This document shows, piece after piece, positions 18,101 to 26,928 of a stretch of DNA of 64,000 bases. Numbering within the stretch: position 1 is the first letter of the stretch; every line of letters begins with the position of its first letter. The notes beneath the pieces are model-generated. The model saw only the letters and a program-made list of their open reading frames with translations, searched no databases and was not told where the DNA came from. Where the stretch lies: NCBI GenBank assembly GCA_034521495.1, contig JAXHMK010000009.1:799001-863000 (forward strand). The letters run 5' to 3'. The stretch comes from Balneolaceae bacterium (GTDB lineage: Bacteria; Bacteroidota; Rhodothermia; Balneolales; Balneolaceae). The translations under genes were made by a program, and so were the position numbers.

Positions 18101-18519
18101 TGCAAGTTTGCCGTTTTAACATCTTTCAAATTGGCATTAATAGCCGCATTGTAAAATCTCGATTTTTTCTGTTTTTCATCGAGATACATGTCAATGGCGC
18201 TTAATACTTCGTCTCGGTCATAAGTATGAAAAAAATCTTCAATAAATGGTTTGAACGGTACCGTCTTCATTAATTTTGACAGACTGTACACAGCAATCGA
18301 AGAGCCTGCAATGAAAACCAAAAACAGAATAGATTTTACAAAAGCAGACAGATAAAAATTACTTTCAAACAAAATCAGGATCGACAGAGCACCCAATAAA
18401 GATGCAGCAAAAACGGCAATCTGGGTTAGTCGTTTTTTGGTGCTAAGTTTTCGGTGATACTTCCGAAGAAGGGATACCACCTCACGCGCCTTGAATTCTG
18501 TTTGATTTTGATTGTGCAT
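15145..18519 (-). CDS. Very large DUF4175-like membrane/coiled-coil protein
   Basis: About 1124 residues from the ATG at 18519 (a GTG three codons earlier is possible). Two membrane helices (about 37-55 and 60-80) and a third near 160-178 are followed by Ig-like extracellular repeats (residues about 195-510). The rest (510-1110) is Gln/Glu-rich coiled coil with runs such as EQMQQQQQQISE. This matches large DUF4175-type proteins of Bacteroidota and Gemmatimonadota, whose role is unknown; a cell-envelope or surface structural function is inferred. It stands 63 bp downstream of the MBL hydrolase gene. Confidence 0.65.
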   Translation of the reverse strand: MHNQNQTEFKAREVVSLLRKYHRKLSTKKRLTQIAVFAASLLGALSILILFESNFYLSAFVKSILFLVFIAGSSIAVYSLSKLMKTVPFKPFIEDFFHTYDRDEVLSAIDMYLDEKQKKSRFYNAAINANLKDVKTANLQSELDDYVSQSRHHKYSQISLLAGGVASVFAVIIALSLPSESVRTLHFWNGYEQPNPFTFTITPADTTIEHGSEAAVSIQYQNGNLPHESVLEFKTDVEENYRQRQMQQMENGLFRSSEIELTNDISYRVIMDDFESEQYRIDVQLQPRFDHLVASVTPPSYTGLPDSEYEYPFSEINLYPGSDVHFQGVTNKPVQFIKMNSVNDTLDLQRADTVDNQFSVSIKPDETDTLTFAMTDEEGLQNRNPFRTILNVQQDQYPVIVIQEPTGTVMKTDPAELEIIFQATDDFGLSRADLTWSYQQAFTEEPQTGSLRLSKPSNGKVTRYQWDLEQFDLKPRDQLTFSIQVWDNDQIEGAKMSESSEVIIQIPSLTEYFDELDEQEKNVQNELEDVSREFENMENQYQEFLDKLRQNPEGGFEEQQMLEEVQERQKQIDETVKNLNEKFRELRNEMEQSNQVSDETQQAYRELQQLMEELDDPALQEAMEELQKAMENLSPEELEQALEDVEFNENLYQERLKRTVELFKRLKMNSDLDKLARQYEDMAQRMQPREDSSIEQLQNEMETVEEDMESVEEQLEQLDSNPPDNAKERLQELKKSSQQQLDSTRQDMKKLREQSESEMQEKQTSPNEQMQQQQQQISETLQKESEKFRSSIQQMSGQQIQVNILALQRSLYTLLELSNMEEYLAQTATDTRSRSQGFVDLARVQQNVNDQFTAVADTLFEISSEIPGIPNQINRKKEDVERKLNRTIDEMVERSQRGSTVASREALGGINDLTSMIASLLDQLMNQQGGGGAGSGMTMQQMTQQLQQMSGNQQQLNQQLQEMINDVQGDRLSREQSERLNQMAKQQNEIRKQLEELQRSGALQQGDKMLSELQRMMEDMEDSINDMRGGVTDPLMIERQQNILSRMLNAEDAIQQRGEEDQREGTSASEFERILPPDMTLEELRQEIRARMQDPNFTRFSEKYQRLIEQYFERLRRLEQESLP

Positions 18520-18582
18520 GATTTGCACAGATTATTTGGGGATTGAAGTTAACTTCACGTCACTAACGGGAAAGATGCGATT

Positions 18583-19464
18583 TTATGAGAGATCGGCAAG
18601 TGATAGAGTATCCTTTAACAAAAATTTCCCGTTTTCTTTTTGGACTGTAATTACTTCATGCGTGGCATCATGTTCTAAAAACAGGTACCAATTCTCATCT
18701 ACAGCCTGATTCAGAAACGACTCTTTCTCCTTCAGCGTTTGAATGGGTTTCATATCGTATCCCATCACCCAGGGAAGCGGGAGGTGAGCGAATGTGGGAA
18801 TCAAGTCGGCTGCATAGATCATGGTTGTTTCGCCATCACTTAAAACCGGTAGTTGCTGACCCGTGGTGTGGCCGTCCATCGGGAGAGTTTCAAATCCGCG
18901 TTCAAATTTGTGATGATCATCCACAAGATTCAGGCGCCCGCTTTTTTTAATAGGATCAATATTCTCTGAAAAGAAACTTGCTTTTTCTCGTGCATTTGGA
19001 TTTGTGGCGGTTTGCCAATGCCGTTTGTTTATATGATAGGTTGCATTCGGAAATCTCTCCTCAATTTCACCGCTCTGGTTATACGAAGTGGTTCCTCCGC
19101 AGTGATCGAAATGAAGATGTGTAAAAACCATATCGGTAATATCAATCGGGGTCACTCCGCACTTTTCAAGGGATGAGAGAAGATCGCTGTGGTCGTAATC
19201 CAGCCCGTATATAGAAGACATTTTATCGCTGAATTTATCCCCGCTGCCGTTATCAACAAGATAAATTTTTTCCGTTTCTTTTGATTTGATGAGCAGGCAC
19301 CGCATTCCCATTGGAATACGATTTTTTTCATCGGCCGGAATTTGTTTACTCCAGAGTGTTTTGGGAACAACGCCGAACATGGCGCCACCGTCTAACATAA
19401 ATCGTCCGGCTTCAATGGGATAGAGTTCAAAATTCCCAAAAACAGTAGGTTTGATATCAGGCAT
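18583..19464 (-). CDS. Metallo-beta-lactamase-fold hydrolase (lactonase-like)
   Basis: 293 residues. The metal site FTHLHFDHCGG (HxHxDH) lies near residue 115; later ligands are the histidine of MDGHTTGQ, the aspartate of YAADL, and the histidine of LFLEHDAT. The N-terminal extension and spacing resemble N-acyl-homoserine lactone lactonases and related hydrolases. The substrate cannot be fixed from sequence. It is transcribed away from the respiratory terminator just upstream. Confidence 0.8.
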   Translation of the reverse strand: MPDIKPTVFGNFELYPIEAGRFMLDGGAMFGVVPKTLWSKQIPADEKNRIPMGMRCLLIKSKETEKIYLVDNGSGDKFSDKMSSIYGLDYDHSDLLSSLEKCGVTPIDITDMVFTHLHFDHCGGTTSYNQSGEIEERFPNATYHINKRHWQTATNPNAREKASFFSENIDPIKKSGRLNLVDDHHKFERGFETLPMDGHTTGQQLPVLSDGETTMIYAADLIPTFAHLPLPWVMGYDMKPIQTLKEKESFLNQAVDENWYLFLEHDATHEVITVQKENGKFLLKDTLSLADLS

Positions 19465-19535
19465 AGCTATTTAAGTGTTTTTTAATTCATCAAACAAAAT
19501 ACAAAAACTTACTCTTGAATTTATTTACGGTAATA

Positions 19536-19575
19536 AACAAAAAAAGCCAGTTTCATTTGAAACCGGCTTTTCTGA
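19536..19575 (-). terminator. Intrinsic terminator of the respiratory operon
   Basis: On the minus strand an AAAGCCGGTTTC-type stem pairs with GAAACTGGCTTT around a 4-base loop and is followed by a run of seven Ts. It lies 62 bp after the CoxD stop and before the MBL hydrolase start, so it should end the Act/Cox transcript. Confidence 0.85.
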
Positions 19576-19636
19576 AAATTATTAATCTATATAAGATCAA
19601 CCCAGCCCCGGTGGAGAGCCTTGAGCGCGAGCATTG

Positions 19637-19945
19637 TTAGAATGATGGAATCGGATCTGTTCTGTACATCGTATCCAGGAGTGTAATGCCAATCAATAAC
19701 ATAAAGAATATGATCGACATGATCAGCAGCATCCCGTTGAATTTGCTATCCCAGTAAAGATTCATAAAAAAGGCAGCTACCAGAGTTGCTTTCACAACAG
19801 CAATTGATATTGCTACTACAATATTCCATGGTGCTGGGAAATGAATGTAGGTTACGGCAACGGTTATAACTGTCAGGATAAAGAGGGCAATACCGATTCC
19901 CCATAAAAATTTGGCTGATGATATGTGATGGTCGTGTCCGGACAT
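19637..19945 (-). CDS. coxD: Cytochrome c oxidase subunit IV
   Basis: 102 residues from ATG at 19945 (MSGHDHHISSAKFLWG); the TTG two codons earlier is less likely. Three membrane helices (about 14-34, 42-62 and 72-92) and a His-rich N-terminus fit the prokaryotic COX4 family. It is a non-catalytic small subunit thought to stabilise the oxidase core. It is the last gene of the respiratory operon, 20 bp after coxC, and is followed by the strong terminator. Confidence 0.88.
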   Translation of the reverse strand: MSGHDHHISSAKFLWGIGIALFILTVITVAVTYIHFPAPWNIVVAISIAVVKATLVAAFFMNLYWDSKFNGMLLIMSIIFFMLLIGITLLDTMYRTDPIPSF

Positions 19946-19965
19946 AATCAAATATAGTTTTTCAG

Positions 19966-20625
19966 TTAGTCAATTAAGTATAAGAGTGGAAACAGGAAGA
20001 TCCAGATGATATCCACAAGGTGCCAGTAAAGTCCCGTAATTTCTACCGGTGTATAATAACCACTGTGAAAAACTCCTTTTTTGGCTTTAACAACCAGCCA
20101 GATCATCAGGCCAATTCCAATGGTTACGTGAAGGCCGTGAACTCCGGTCATCATGTAATAGATGCTAAAGAAAATATTGGCTTTTTCGTGTGCAATCCCT
20201 TCATATGTATAATATTCGCCTGGATATATGCCGAGATGGAATTTATGACTGTATTCGAAGAATTTAATCACCATAAAAACCAAAGCGAGTGCAATGGTTA
20301 TATACAGGTTATAAATCAAACCTTTGATCTGATTCAACTGTGCTGAGCGAATTGCCATGGCAACAGTAAGTGAACTTCCAATCAGAACTGCGGTGTTAAC
20401 AGCCCCCCAAAGTGTGTTTAACTCTTCGGAAGCCTGAACATATAGGTCGGGATACCAGGCTCTGTAAACAATGTAGGCACAGAAAAGTCCGCCGAAGAAA
20501 AGGATCTCCGTTACCAGGAAGATCCACATGCCAAGTTTAGCGGAATCAAATTGTTGATCGGAGTCGATAAAATGGTGCTGAAGATGATCAAGTCGTTCTT
20601 CAGCTGCTGCAGAAGTTCCAGCCAT
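19966..20625 (-). CDS. coxC: Cytochrome c oxidase subunit III
   Basis: 219 residues with five hydrophobic helices. LGMWIFLVTEILFFGGLFCAY near the N-terminus and MMTGVHGLHVTIGIGLM, then YWHLVDIIWIFLFPLLYL at the end, are the standard heme-copper oxidase subunit III signatures. Length matches the short bacterial form without the first two helices. The role is structural and proton-supply support for subunit I. It starts 12 bp after coxA. Confidence 0.95.
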   Translation of the reverse strand: MAGTSAAAEERLDHLQHHFIDSDQQFDSAKLGMWIFLVTEILFFGGLFCAYIVYRAWYPDLYVQASEELNTLWGAVNTAVLIGSSLTVAMAIRSAQLNQIKGLIYNLYITIALALVFMVIKFFEYSHKFHLGIYPGEYYTYEGIAHEKANIFFSIYYMMTGVHGLHVTIGIGLMIWLVVKAKKGVFHSGYYTPVEITGLYWHLVDIIWIFLFPLLYLID

Positions 20626-20637
20626 GATATTTTTCGT

Positions 20638-22380
20638 TTATGCTTTTTCTTTTTCGGTTTCAGCAACGTCCACATGCTCTTCTGCGTGGTGGCCGTGCCC
20701 GTTGTGTGATGTAGCAATTCCCAGTTGAAATTCCGACATCGGTTTGTGATAGTCGTAAGGTCCGTTAATAATTACAGGGGTATGTTCGAAATTATGAAGA
20801 TCTGGAGGAGATGATGCCTGCCATTCTAATGCCCGACTATTCCAGGGATTTGATGGCGCTTTTTCTCCCCTGAGAAGTGAGTGCAACAAGTAAGCAGCCA
20901 TAATCAAAAAACCAACTCCCATTACATAAGCTCCCATCGTGGAGAATTGATGGAAGGGTTGGAATTGATCGATGTAGTTGAAATACCGCCGCGGCATTCC
21001 CTGAGACCCCATGATAAATTGAGGCAGGAATGTCATGTTAAATCCGACAAAAATGATAGCAGCTACTATTTTACCCCAGAATTCACTGTACATTTTTCCA
21101 AACATTTTTGGCCACCAGTAGTGTAATCCTCCGAGGAACGCCATCACCATACCGCCCATCATTACATAATGGAAGTGAGCGACAACATAGTACGTATCGT
21201 GGAGGTGAATATCGACGGAAAGTGCACCGAGCATGATTCCTGTAAAACCACCAATCGAGAAGAGAAACAGGAAGATCATAATATAGAGCATAGGGGTTTT
21301 AACATCTATTGACCCCTTGTACATCGTTGCCAGCCAGTTAAATATTTTAATGCCGGTTGGTATACCCACGAGAAATGTAAGGAATGAGAAGACCATATTG
21401 GCCAGGGAAGATTGACCGGCTGTAAACATGTGATGCCCCCAAACCAGGAAACCAATAAAGGCAATAGCCAATGATGAAAGCGCAATTGCCCAGTATCCAA
21501 AAATCACTTTTTTGGAGAATGTGGAGATCACTTCTGAAACAATTCCAAAACCCGGTACAATCATTATATAGACCGCGGGGTGGGAGTAAAACCAGAAGAA
21601 GTGTTGATATAAAACCGGGTCTCCACCAAGTGCCGGATCAAAAATTCCAATTCCAAGAACTCTCTCCATCGTAAGAAGAAGAAGGGTAATGGCAAGTACA
21701 GGGGTTGCAAGAATCTGGATTAAACTGGTTGCATATAATGCCCAAAGATTAAGAGGAAGTTTATCCCATGTAATACCGGGTGATCGCAATTTGTGAATTG
21801 TTGTGATAAAATTAAGGCCGGTTAATATGGATGAGAATCCAAGAATAAAGACTCCGAGTGTCATCATAGCCACACTGCCGCCCGTTGTTGAACTGTAGGG
21901 TGTGTAAAATGTCCATCCGGTATCAACACCGCCTGTAAAAATCGCTGTAATAGTAAAAAGAGCTCCGATCACGTAAATGTAAAAACTGGCGAGATTTAAG
22001 CGGGGGAAGGCTACATCCTTAGCACCTAATTGAAGAGGTAAAACAAAGTTACCCAAAGCCGCCGGAACCGACGGAATCAAGAAAAAGAAAATCATGATTG
22101 CACCGTGCAGGGTAAATACCTGGTTATAAATATCGGCCGTCATGAAATTTCTGGCAGGTGTAAGAAGTTCCGTTCTTAAAAGAAGGGCGAGAACTCCGCC
22201 AATAAAGAAAAAGAAAGCAACGGACATGAGATACATCAGGCCGATCTTCTTGTGATCAACCGTAGTGAGCCATGCCCAGAGTCCTTTTTCCTGGTTTAAA
22301 TAATGCTTTTCAGGATACTCTTCCGGCTTGAACCGTTTAACCTGAATTTTACGAGTTGGTGTTTCTTCTGTGGTAGCCAT
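20638..22380 (-). CDS. coxA: Cytochrome c oxidase subunit I, A2-type (caa3)
   Basis: 580 residues, twelve or more helices. Haem and copper ligands are visible: H92 (low-spin haem), H267 with Y271, H316/H317 (Cu-B), H402 and H404. The helix VI motif reads YSHPAVY (265-271), not GHPEVY. The missing glutamate and the Tyr-Ser pair mark the A2 subfamily described for Thermus and Rhodothermus caa3 enzymes, which move protons by an altered D channel. The C-terminus is His/Glu-rich. It follows coxB by 7 bp. Confidence 0.97.
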   Translation of the reverse strand: MATTEETPTRKIQVKRFKPEEYPEKHYLNQEKGLWAWLTTVDHKKIGLMYLMSVAFFFFIGGVLALLLRTELLTPARNFMTADIYNQVFTLHGAIMIFFFLIPSVPAALGNFVLPLQLGAKDVAFPRLNLASFYIYVIGALFTITAIFTGGVDTGWTFYTPYSSTTGGSVAMMTLGVFILGFSSILTGLNFITTIHKLRSPGITWDKLPLNLWALYATSLIQILATPVLAITLLLLTMERVLGIGIFDPALGGDPVLYQHFFWFYSHPAVYIMIVPGFGIVSEVISTFSKKVIFGYWAIALSSLAIAFIGFLVWGHHMFTAGQSSLANMVFSFLTFLVGIPTGIKIFNWLATMYKGSIDVKTPMLYIMIFLFLFSIGGFTGIMLGALSVDIHLHDTYYVVAHFHYVMMGGMVMAFLGGLHYWWPKMFGKMYSEFWGKIVAAIIFVGFNMTFLPQFIMGSQGMPRRYFNYIDQFQPFHQFSTMGAYVMGVGFLIMAAYLLHSLLRGEKAPSNPWNSRALEWQASSPPDLHNFEHTPVIINGPYDYHKPMSEFQLGIATSHNGHGHHAEEHVDVAETEKEKA

Positions 22381-22387
22381 GTGCTGC

Positions 22388-23329
22388 TTATTCTATGGTT
22401 TTGATATACTCTATAATTGCATTGATCTGGTCATCGTCCAGAGTACCGGCAAAGGAAGGCATAACAGGTTGAAAGCCTTCATGAATTTTTGCCTGGGGTT
22501 CTAAAATACTTTCGCGAATGTAATTTTCATCAACTGTTACTGTTTCGCCACTTTCAAGTGGGGCATCAGACCCAAACAATCCCTGGAAGGAGGGGCCTTG
22601 CAATACTGTTCCGTCAAGTGAATGACATGTCGTGCAAGCGTTTCGTGTGGTTAACTGTTCACCCAGTTCAACAGGACTGAGGTTGTCATCAGCAGATCCC
22701 GCTGTTTCAAGCCAGGTTTCAAAATCTTCTTGGGTGTGTACGATCGCTGTGGCCATCATATTCGAGTGAGCCGATCCGCAGTACTCGGTACAAAATATTA
22801 CGGACTCGCCCGTATCAGTTGCTTCAAACCAAAGAGATGTGTATCGATTGGGAAGTACATCGTGTTTTACCCGGTAATCAGGAATATAAAGCGAGTGAAT
22901 TACATCGGTGGAACTCATTACAAGTTTTACAGGTCTGTCTTCAGGCACGTGCAGTTCACCAACACTTACATATCCATTTGGATAGTGGAATTCCCAGAGC
23001 CAGCTTTTTCCTACCACACGAACTTCATAGGAGTTATCAGGAGCAGTGGCTTTATTCATATAACCTGTAAATCCCCATGTAAATACAATGGTTACTAAAA
23101 TGAGTGGAATTATCGACCAGGTAATTTCGAGCTTGCTATTGTGGGTGATAACCGGTGTAACGTCATTTTCAGATCGGCGTCTGTATTTCCATGCAAAATA
23201 TATAATTGCAAAGGTAATACCGATGAGGAAAACAAGGCTTGTTACATTAATAAAGTTGAATAGTGCATCCGTTTGTCCCGCCAGTGTACTTTTAGCAGGG
23301 GGGAGCATAAAATCACTAAGGCTATTCAT
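22388..23329 (-). CDS. coxB: Cytochrome c oxidase subunit II with fused cytochrome c (caa3)
   Basis: 313 residues. Two membrane helices (about 25-47 and 68-90) precede a cupredoxin domain with Cu-A ligands H145, C180, E182, C184, H188 and M191. A C-terminal cytochrome c domain carries CTTCH at 232-236. The fusion defines a caa3 oxidase, so electrons enter through its own haem c. The gene overlaps the Sco gene by 4 bp (ATGA). Its haem domain closely resembles the extra domain of ActE upstream. Confidence 0.96.
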   Translation of the reverse strand: MNSLSDFMLPPAKSTLAGQTDALFNFINVTSLVFLIGITFAIIYFAWKYRRRSENDVTPVITHNSKLEITWSIIPLILVTIVFTWGFTGYMNKATAPDNSYEVRVVGKSWLWEFHYPNGYVSVGELHVPEDRPVKLVMSSTDVIHSLYIPDYRVKHDVLPNRYTSLWFEATDTGESVIFCTEYCGSAHSNMMATAIVHTQEDFETWLETAGSADDNLSPVELGEQLTTRNACTTCHSLDGTVLQGPSFQGLFGSDAPLESGETVTVDENYIRESILEPQAKIHEGFQPVMPSFAGTLDDDQINAIIEYIKTIE

Positions 23330-24168
23330 CGATCAATTTCAATTTTTGGTGGTTGGGAAGAGTTCCGCTCGCGCTTCCAGAAAACGCCCAGAAATATACC
23401 CAGAATAATGACGGTAGCCAAGCCACCGAGCTTCATAATGTTAAGTGCAACGGGTACATAACTGTTGGAATCCGGATCGTACGAGAAACAGTATAAAACC
23501 ACTTTGTCGACTGCAGAGCCGATTTTTCCGTCGGCCGCTTCGTAGAGTGCATTTCGCAGATTGAATTCACTGAAATTTGCACCGTAAAGATACCGGGCAA
23601 TCTCGCCTTTAGGGCTGAGAAGCATGATACTTGCAAGATGGTAATATTGGTCTTTTGTTTCGTCGTATTTGTAGCGAAAGCCGATCGCTTCCGTTAGTTT
23701 ATCTATAGATTCTTGAGGTCCTGTTAAAAAGTGCCAGCCTTCTTCCGCACCGGGTCTGTTCAAATCGCCTAAATAGTTTCTTTTAGATTCAGCGGCGATG
23801 GCTGGTGTTTCATCAGGATCAATACTAAATGAAATAATTGTGTAGTCGGTGCCGGGTGTCCATTGAAGTTCATCAACGACTTCAAAAACTGCATCAAGCA
23901 CAACTCCGCAAAGTATAGGGCACTCGTAATACAGAGGATTTAACAATACAGGTTTTTCCTCCTCAATAAGATCGCCAATACGAACCGAATCACCTTCAGA
24001 GTTTACAAACCGGAGATCTAATGGAATTGGTTCTCCAAGATTTTCATCTACGCCAATCTCTTCGAGAATGGCAGGTTTGCTCTTATTTAATTGCGCATGT
24101 GAACTATCAAAAAGAAAAAACACTGAAACGAACGTTAGTATGCTCAGTGCCAGGTGTTTCATCTTCAA
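23326..24168 (-). CDS. Sco1/SenC-type copper chaperone
   Basis: 280 residues. A signal peptide (1-25), a thioredoxin-like domain with the copper-binding CPILC motif in PLYYECPILCGV (about residues 78-90) and a downstream conserved histidine in QYYHLASIML, then a C-terminal membrane helix (about 250-270). It should deliver copper to the Cu-A site of CoxB or reduce its cysteines. The position directly before coxB, with a 4-bp overlap, fits this. The C-terminal anchor replaces the more common N-terminal one. Confidence 0.9.
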   Translation of the reverse strand: MKMKHLALSILTFVSVFFLFDSSHAQLNKSKPAILEEIGVDENLGEPIPLDLRFVNSEGDSVRIGDLIEEEKPVLLNPLYYECPILCGVVLDAVFEVVDELQWTPGTDYTIISFSIDPDETPAIAAESKRNYLGDLNRPGAEEGWHFLTGPQESIDKLTEAIGFRYKYDETKDQYYHLASIMLLSPKGEIARYLYGANFSEFNLRNALYEAADGKIGSAVDKVVLYCFSYDPDSNSYVPVALNIMKLGGLATVIILGIFLGVFWKRERNSSQPPKIEIDR

Positions 24169-24177
24169 TATTAAACT

Positions 24178-24681
24178 CTATTCATTTGCAATTTCTGTAA
24201 TTGCACTGTCTATGGGTATTCTGTAAATGCCTGATTCGGCATCTACAATACCAAAAGAATTCAATGTCTCCTGGTCGTTCTGCTTTAATTCGTCAATATT
24301 GTAAAACTGACTTTGCTCCGACCGAAGTTGCACTGTCGATGATGTTGTATAGTCATGAATAAAAATTATAGACTGCACAAAAATCAAAATCACTGCTACT
24401 CCAAAAATGCTCCAAAATATCAATCGTTTGTAATTGAGGTTATCAAAATTGGCTCCAAAGTTTACAGATGCAATGAAATCATCGGATGCGTCTAAAGAGA
24501 CTTCTTCTTCCTTCTCTTTAACGGGCTTAACACCTGTTTCGCGTATCCAGTTCCTAATCTCCTCTTCAGAGATTTTATGTTTTTCAGAAAGTTCTTTTAC
24601 AGCCTCATCACCACCGGATACAGCCTTTAATGCAATGCTGTTTTTTTCTTCATCAGTAAATTTTTTTTGCTTCTTACTCAT
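24178..24681 (-). CDS. Single-pass membrane protein with transposase-type HTH N-terminus
   Basis: 167 residues. Residues 7-50 (FTDEEKNSIALKAVSGG, then EEEIRNWIRETG) look like the small helix-turn-helix found at the N-terminus of IS3-family OrfA proteins. A membrane helix at about 86-108 follows, then a 55-residue periplasmic tail ending in DSAITEIANE. No enzymatic motif is visible. It lies between actF and the Sco gene with 10-24 bp gaps, inside the respiratory operon, so it may help assemble or regulate ACIII/caa3. Function is unknown. Confidence 0.6.
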   Translation of the reverse strand: MSKKQKKFTDEEKNSIALKAVSGGDEAVKELSEKHKISEEEIRNWIRETGVKPVKEKEEEVSLDASDDFIASVNFGANFDNLNYKRLIFWSIFGVAVILIFVQSIIFIHDYTTSSTVQLRSEQSQFYNIDELKQNDQETLNSFGIVDAESGIYRIPIDSAITEIANE

Positions 24682-24704
24682 AGAGGTAAAGTTACAAATG
24701 GTAA

Positions 24705-25904
24705 TTATTGGTGATAGGTTTTGTGCAGTGAATCCTGAAGTTTCGGATCATTCACAGGTACCAAATTGTGTTTTTTGAGGCGCTGGAAAAAGAGCCCCAT
24801 AAAAATTCCTCCAAGACCGATCAGCGTAGCAAAATCGAGCCAGCTAACGGCAACTCCGTGGTGGTGTAACGTTGGCATTACAATCCAGTAAAGTTCAATA
24901 ATATGCATCGCTATCACCAGGATGGATACAAATGTCAATACTTTGTGATTGTGTTTCGTATCGCGGTTTAGAAGAACAATAAATGGAATGGCAAAGCGGC
25001 AAATAATCAATGAGTAACTGATGTATGCCCAGCTTCCTTCCAGCCTGTGATAAAACCACAATGTTTCTTCCGGAATATTTGCATAATAGATCAGTAAGAA
25101 TTGGCTGAATGCTATATATGCGTAGAAAATGGTAAATCCGAAGAACCAGGCTCCAAGATCGTAAACATGTGATTTCTGTATTGTATTTTCGAGAATTCCT
25201 TTGCGGTGCAGCCAAAAGATCAACAGTATTAAAATAGGGAAGAGAGCCTGGAAACTCATTGCAAAAAAGTAGACTCCAAACATGGTTGAAAACCAATGAG
25301 GATCGAGTGACATCAACCAGTCAAAACTTGCAAATGCCACGGTTAAAGCAAAAATTAAGATTCCCGGTGCACTAAGTTTCTTGAGAAGCTCCATGAGCCC
25401 CCAATCGTTTGTTCTGTCCATCTGTACGGATACTTTATGCAGTCTGTATCCTAAGTAACCCCAGATGGCAAAGTAGATAATTTGTCGTATCACAAAAAAC
25501 GAGGTATTCAGGTACGCTGTCTTACCCGTTAAAATGGGGTCGCCCGCTACGGCATCAGCATGCGTCCAGTGGTATAGTGTATGCATTCCCAGCAAAATTG
25601 GAATGATAAAAATGGACCAGATCCAGATGTTGGAAGCAAATGCTTCAGGAATTCTGCGAATCACAACTCCCCAGGATGATTGGGTGATGTGATGAATCAT
25701 CAACAGTATAAGGGATGCTAATGCTATACTCGTAAAAAAGGCAAAACTGGTGAGATATGAGAAGAAAAACTGTTCAGCATTTAGAAAATATCCCACACCA
25801 CTGGCAATTAAGCCCACTGCACCGAAACCATAGAATGTTTTTGTTACATCCAGATTTTCGGGAAATTGGAGTGAATCAGTAATTTTTGGACTTGTTGAAG
25901 CCAT
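24705..25904 (-). CDS. actF: Alternative complex III subunit ActF (quinol:cytochrome c oxidoreductase)
   Basis: 399 residues with about ten membrane helices, matching the ActF membrane subunit, a shortened relative of NrfD/ActC. Recognisable parts include GMHTLYHWTHADAV and the segment ALTVAFASFDWLMSLDPHW. In the complex ActF sits beside ActC and contributes to the membrane arm; its own quinone site is uncertain. It begins 28 bp after actE, and the order ActE-ActF is the usual one. Confidence 0.88.
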   Translation of the reverse strand: MASTSPKITDSLQFPENLDVTKTFYGFGAVGLIASGVGYFLNAEQFFFSYLTSFAFFTSIALASLILLMIHHITQSSWGVVIRRIPEAFASNIWIWSIFIIPILLGMHTLYHWTHADAVAGDPILTGKTAYLNTSFFVIRQIIYFAIWGYLGYRLHKVSVQMDRTNDWGLMELLKKLSAPGILIFALTVAFASFDWLMSLDPHWFSTMFGVYFFAMSFQALFPILILLIFWLHRKGILENTIQKSHVYDLGAWFFGFTIFYAYIAFSQFLLIYYANIPEETLWFYHRLEGSWAYISYSLIICRFAIPFIVLLNRDTKHNHKVLTFVSILVIAMHIIELYWIVMPTLHHHGVAVSWLDFATLIGLGGIFMGLFFQRLKKHNLVPVNDPKLQDSLHKTYHQ

Positions 25905-25931
25905 TTATTCTAAAATTATTTTTGATCTAAA

Positions 25932-26918
25932 TTATTCCTCAGATACTGATTTTATAAATTCAATAAGTGACTGTACTTCACCTTCACTCAGATAATCGTA
26001 TGGAACCATCGCATTTTGGTAACCTTCAACAACTTGCGAACCTGGTTCTCTTATAGATTGAGTGATGTATGCTTCGTCTGCCACTCTGGTTGATCCATCG
26101 GTAAATGTTCTTTGTCTACCAAATAATCCCTGGAAAGACGGCCCCACTAAACGACTTCCGTCAAGCGAGTGGCAAGTTTGGCAAGCATTTTGTGCATAAA
26201 GTTGTTCGCCTCTTGCAGCCGATATTTCTTCTTTACCACTTGCTGCTGCCCGTTCTTCTTCAAGCGCGGCCAGCTGTTCCTGTTCAGCCTGGTATTCGGC
26301 TTGTATCTGAGCCAAATCTACATCATACTGTTCCATTTCCGATTCGGGAACATTCTGACTTCGCTGTAGCGCACGAATGTAGGAAACAATTGCCCACCGA
26401 TCTTCCACTTTTATTTGTGTTGCGTACGAAGGCATATTTCTAATACCGTTCGTAATGGCTGAGTAGAAGTGTCCATCCGGCATTTGGCGGATGTTATCTG
26501 TGTGGAATGACGGAGCTGGTACATAACCATACTGACCAGTCATAATTACACCGCGTCCGTCACCAACTCCACCATGGCAAACGCTGCAATAAATATCATA
26601 TCGTTCTTTTCCCCGATAGATAAACTCTTTGGTTACTTCAACCGGAATCTCTTCAACCAGGTTACCGTTTTCATCAAGTCCTTCATAATAAGCATCATTT
26701 TGTTTGAGCTTACCTCGTGCAATAGTTCCTTCAACAGGTGCTCTCATAGCCATATTGTTTTCAAAGAAGGAGTTTGTTTCCTGGGCATTGAACCGATTCT
26801 GGAAATCCATATTCAGATTTGGGTGAACGGGTGGTTTTTCAGAAATCTGTCCCCGGCACGATAGCATAAAAAGGCCGGTTAGGAGTAAAACACTAATATT
26901 TGTTTTCGATAATTTCAT
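25932..26918 (-). CDS. actE: Alternative complex III cytochrome subunit ActE with an extra C-terminal haem domain
   Basis: 328 residues from the ATG at 26918. A longer frame to 26963 runs into actD and lacks a signal peptide at its start. A lipoprotein signal ends at C21. The first haem site CSVCH (111-115) with its downstream methionine region (NGIRNMPSYA) is the ActE domain. A Glu/Ala-rich linker leads to a second cytochrome c domain with CQTCH (246-250). The second domain resembles the haem tail of CoxB (shared GPSFQGLFG and CHSLDG), suggesting electron transfer to caa3. Typical ActE has one haem. Confidence 0.9.
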   Translation of the reverse strand: MKLSKTNISVLLLTGLFMLSCRGQISEKPPVHPNLNMDFQNRFNAQETNSFFENNMAMRAPVEGTIARGKLKQNDAYYEGLDENGNLVEEIPVEVTKEFIYRGKERYDIYCSVCHGGVGDGRGVIMTGQYGYVPAPSFHTDNIRQMPDGHFYSAITNGIRNMPSYATQIKVEDRWAIVSYIRALQRSQNVPESEMEQYDVDLAQIQAEYQAEQEQLAALEEERAAASGKEEISAARGEQLYAQNACQTCHSLDGSRLVGPSFQGLFGRQRTFTDGSTRVADEAYITQSIREPGSQVVEGYQNAMVPYDYLSEGEVQSLIEFIKSVSEE

Positions 26919-26928
26919 AGTTGAGAAA

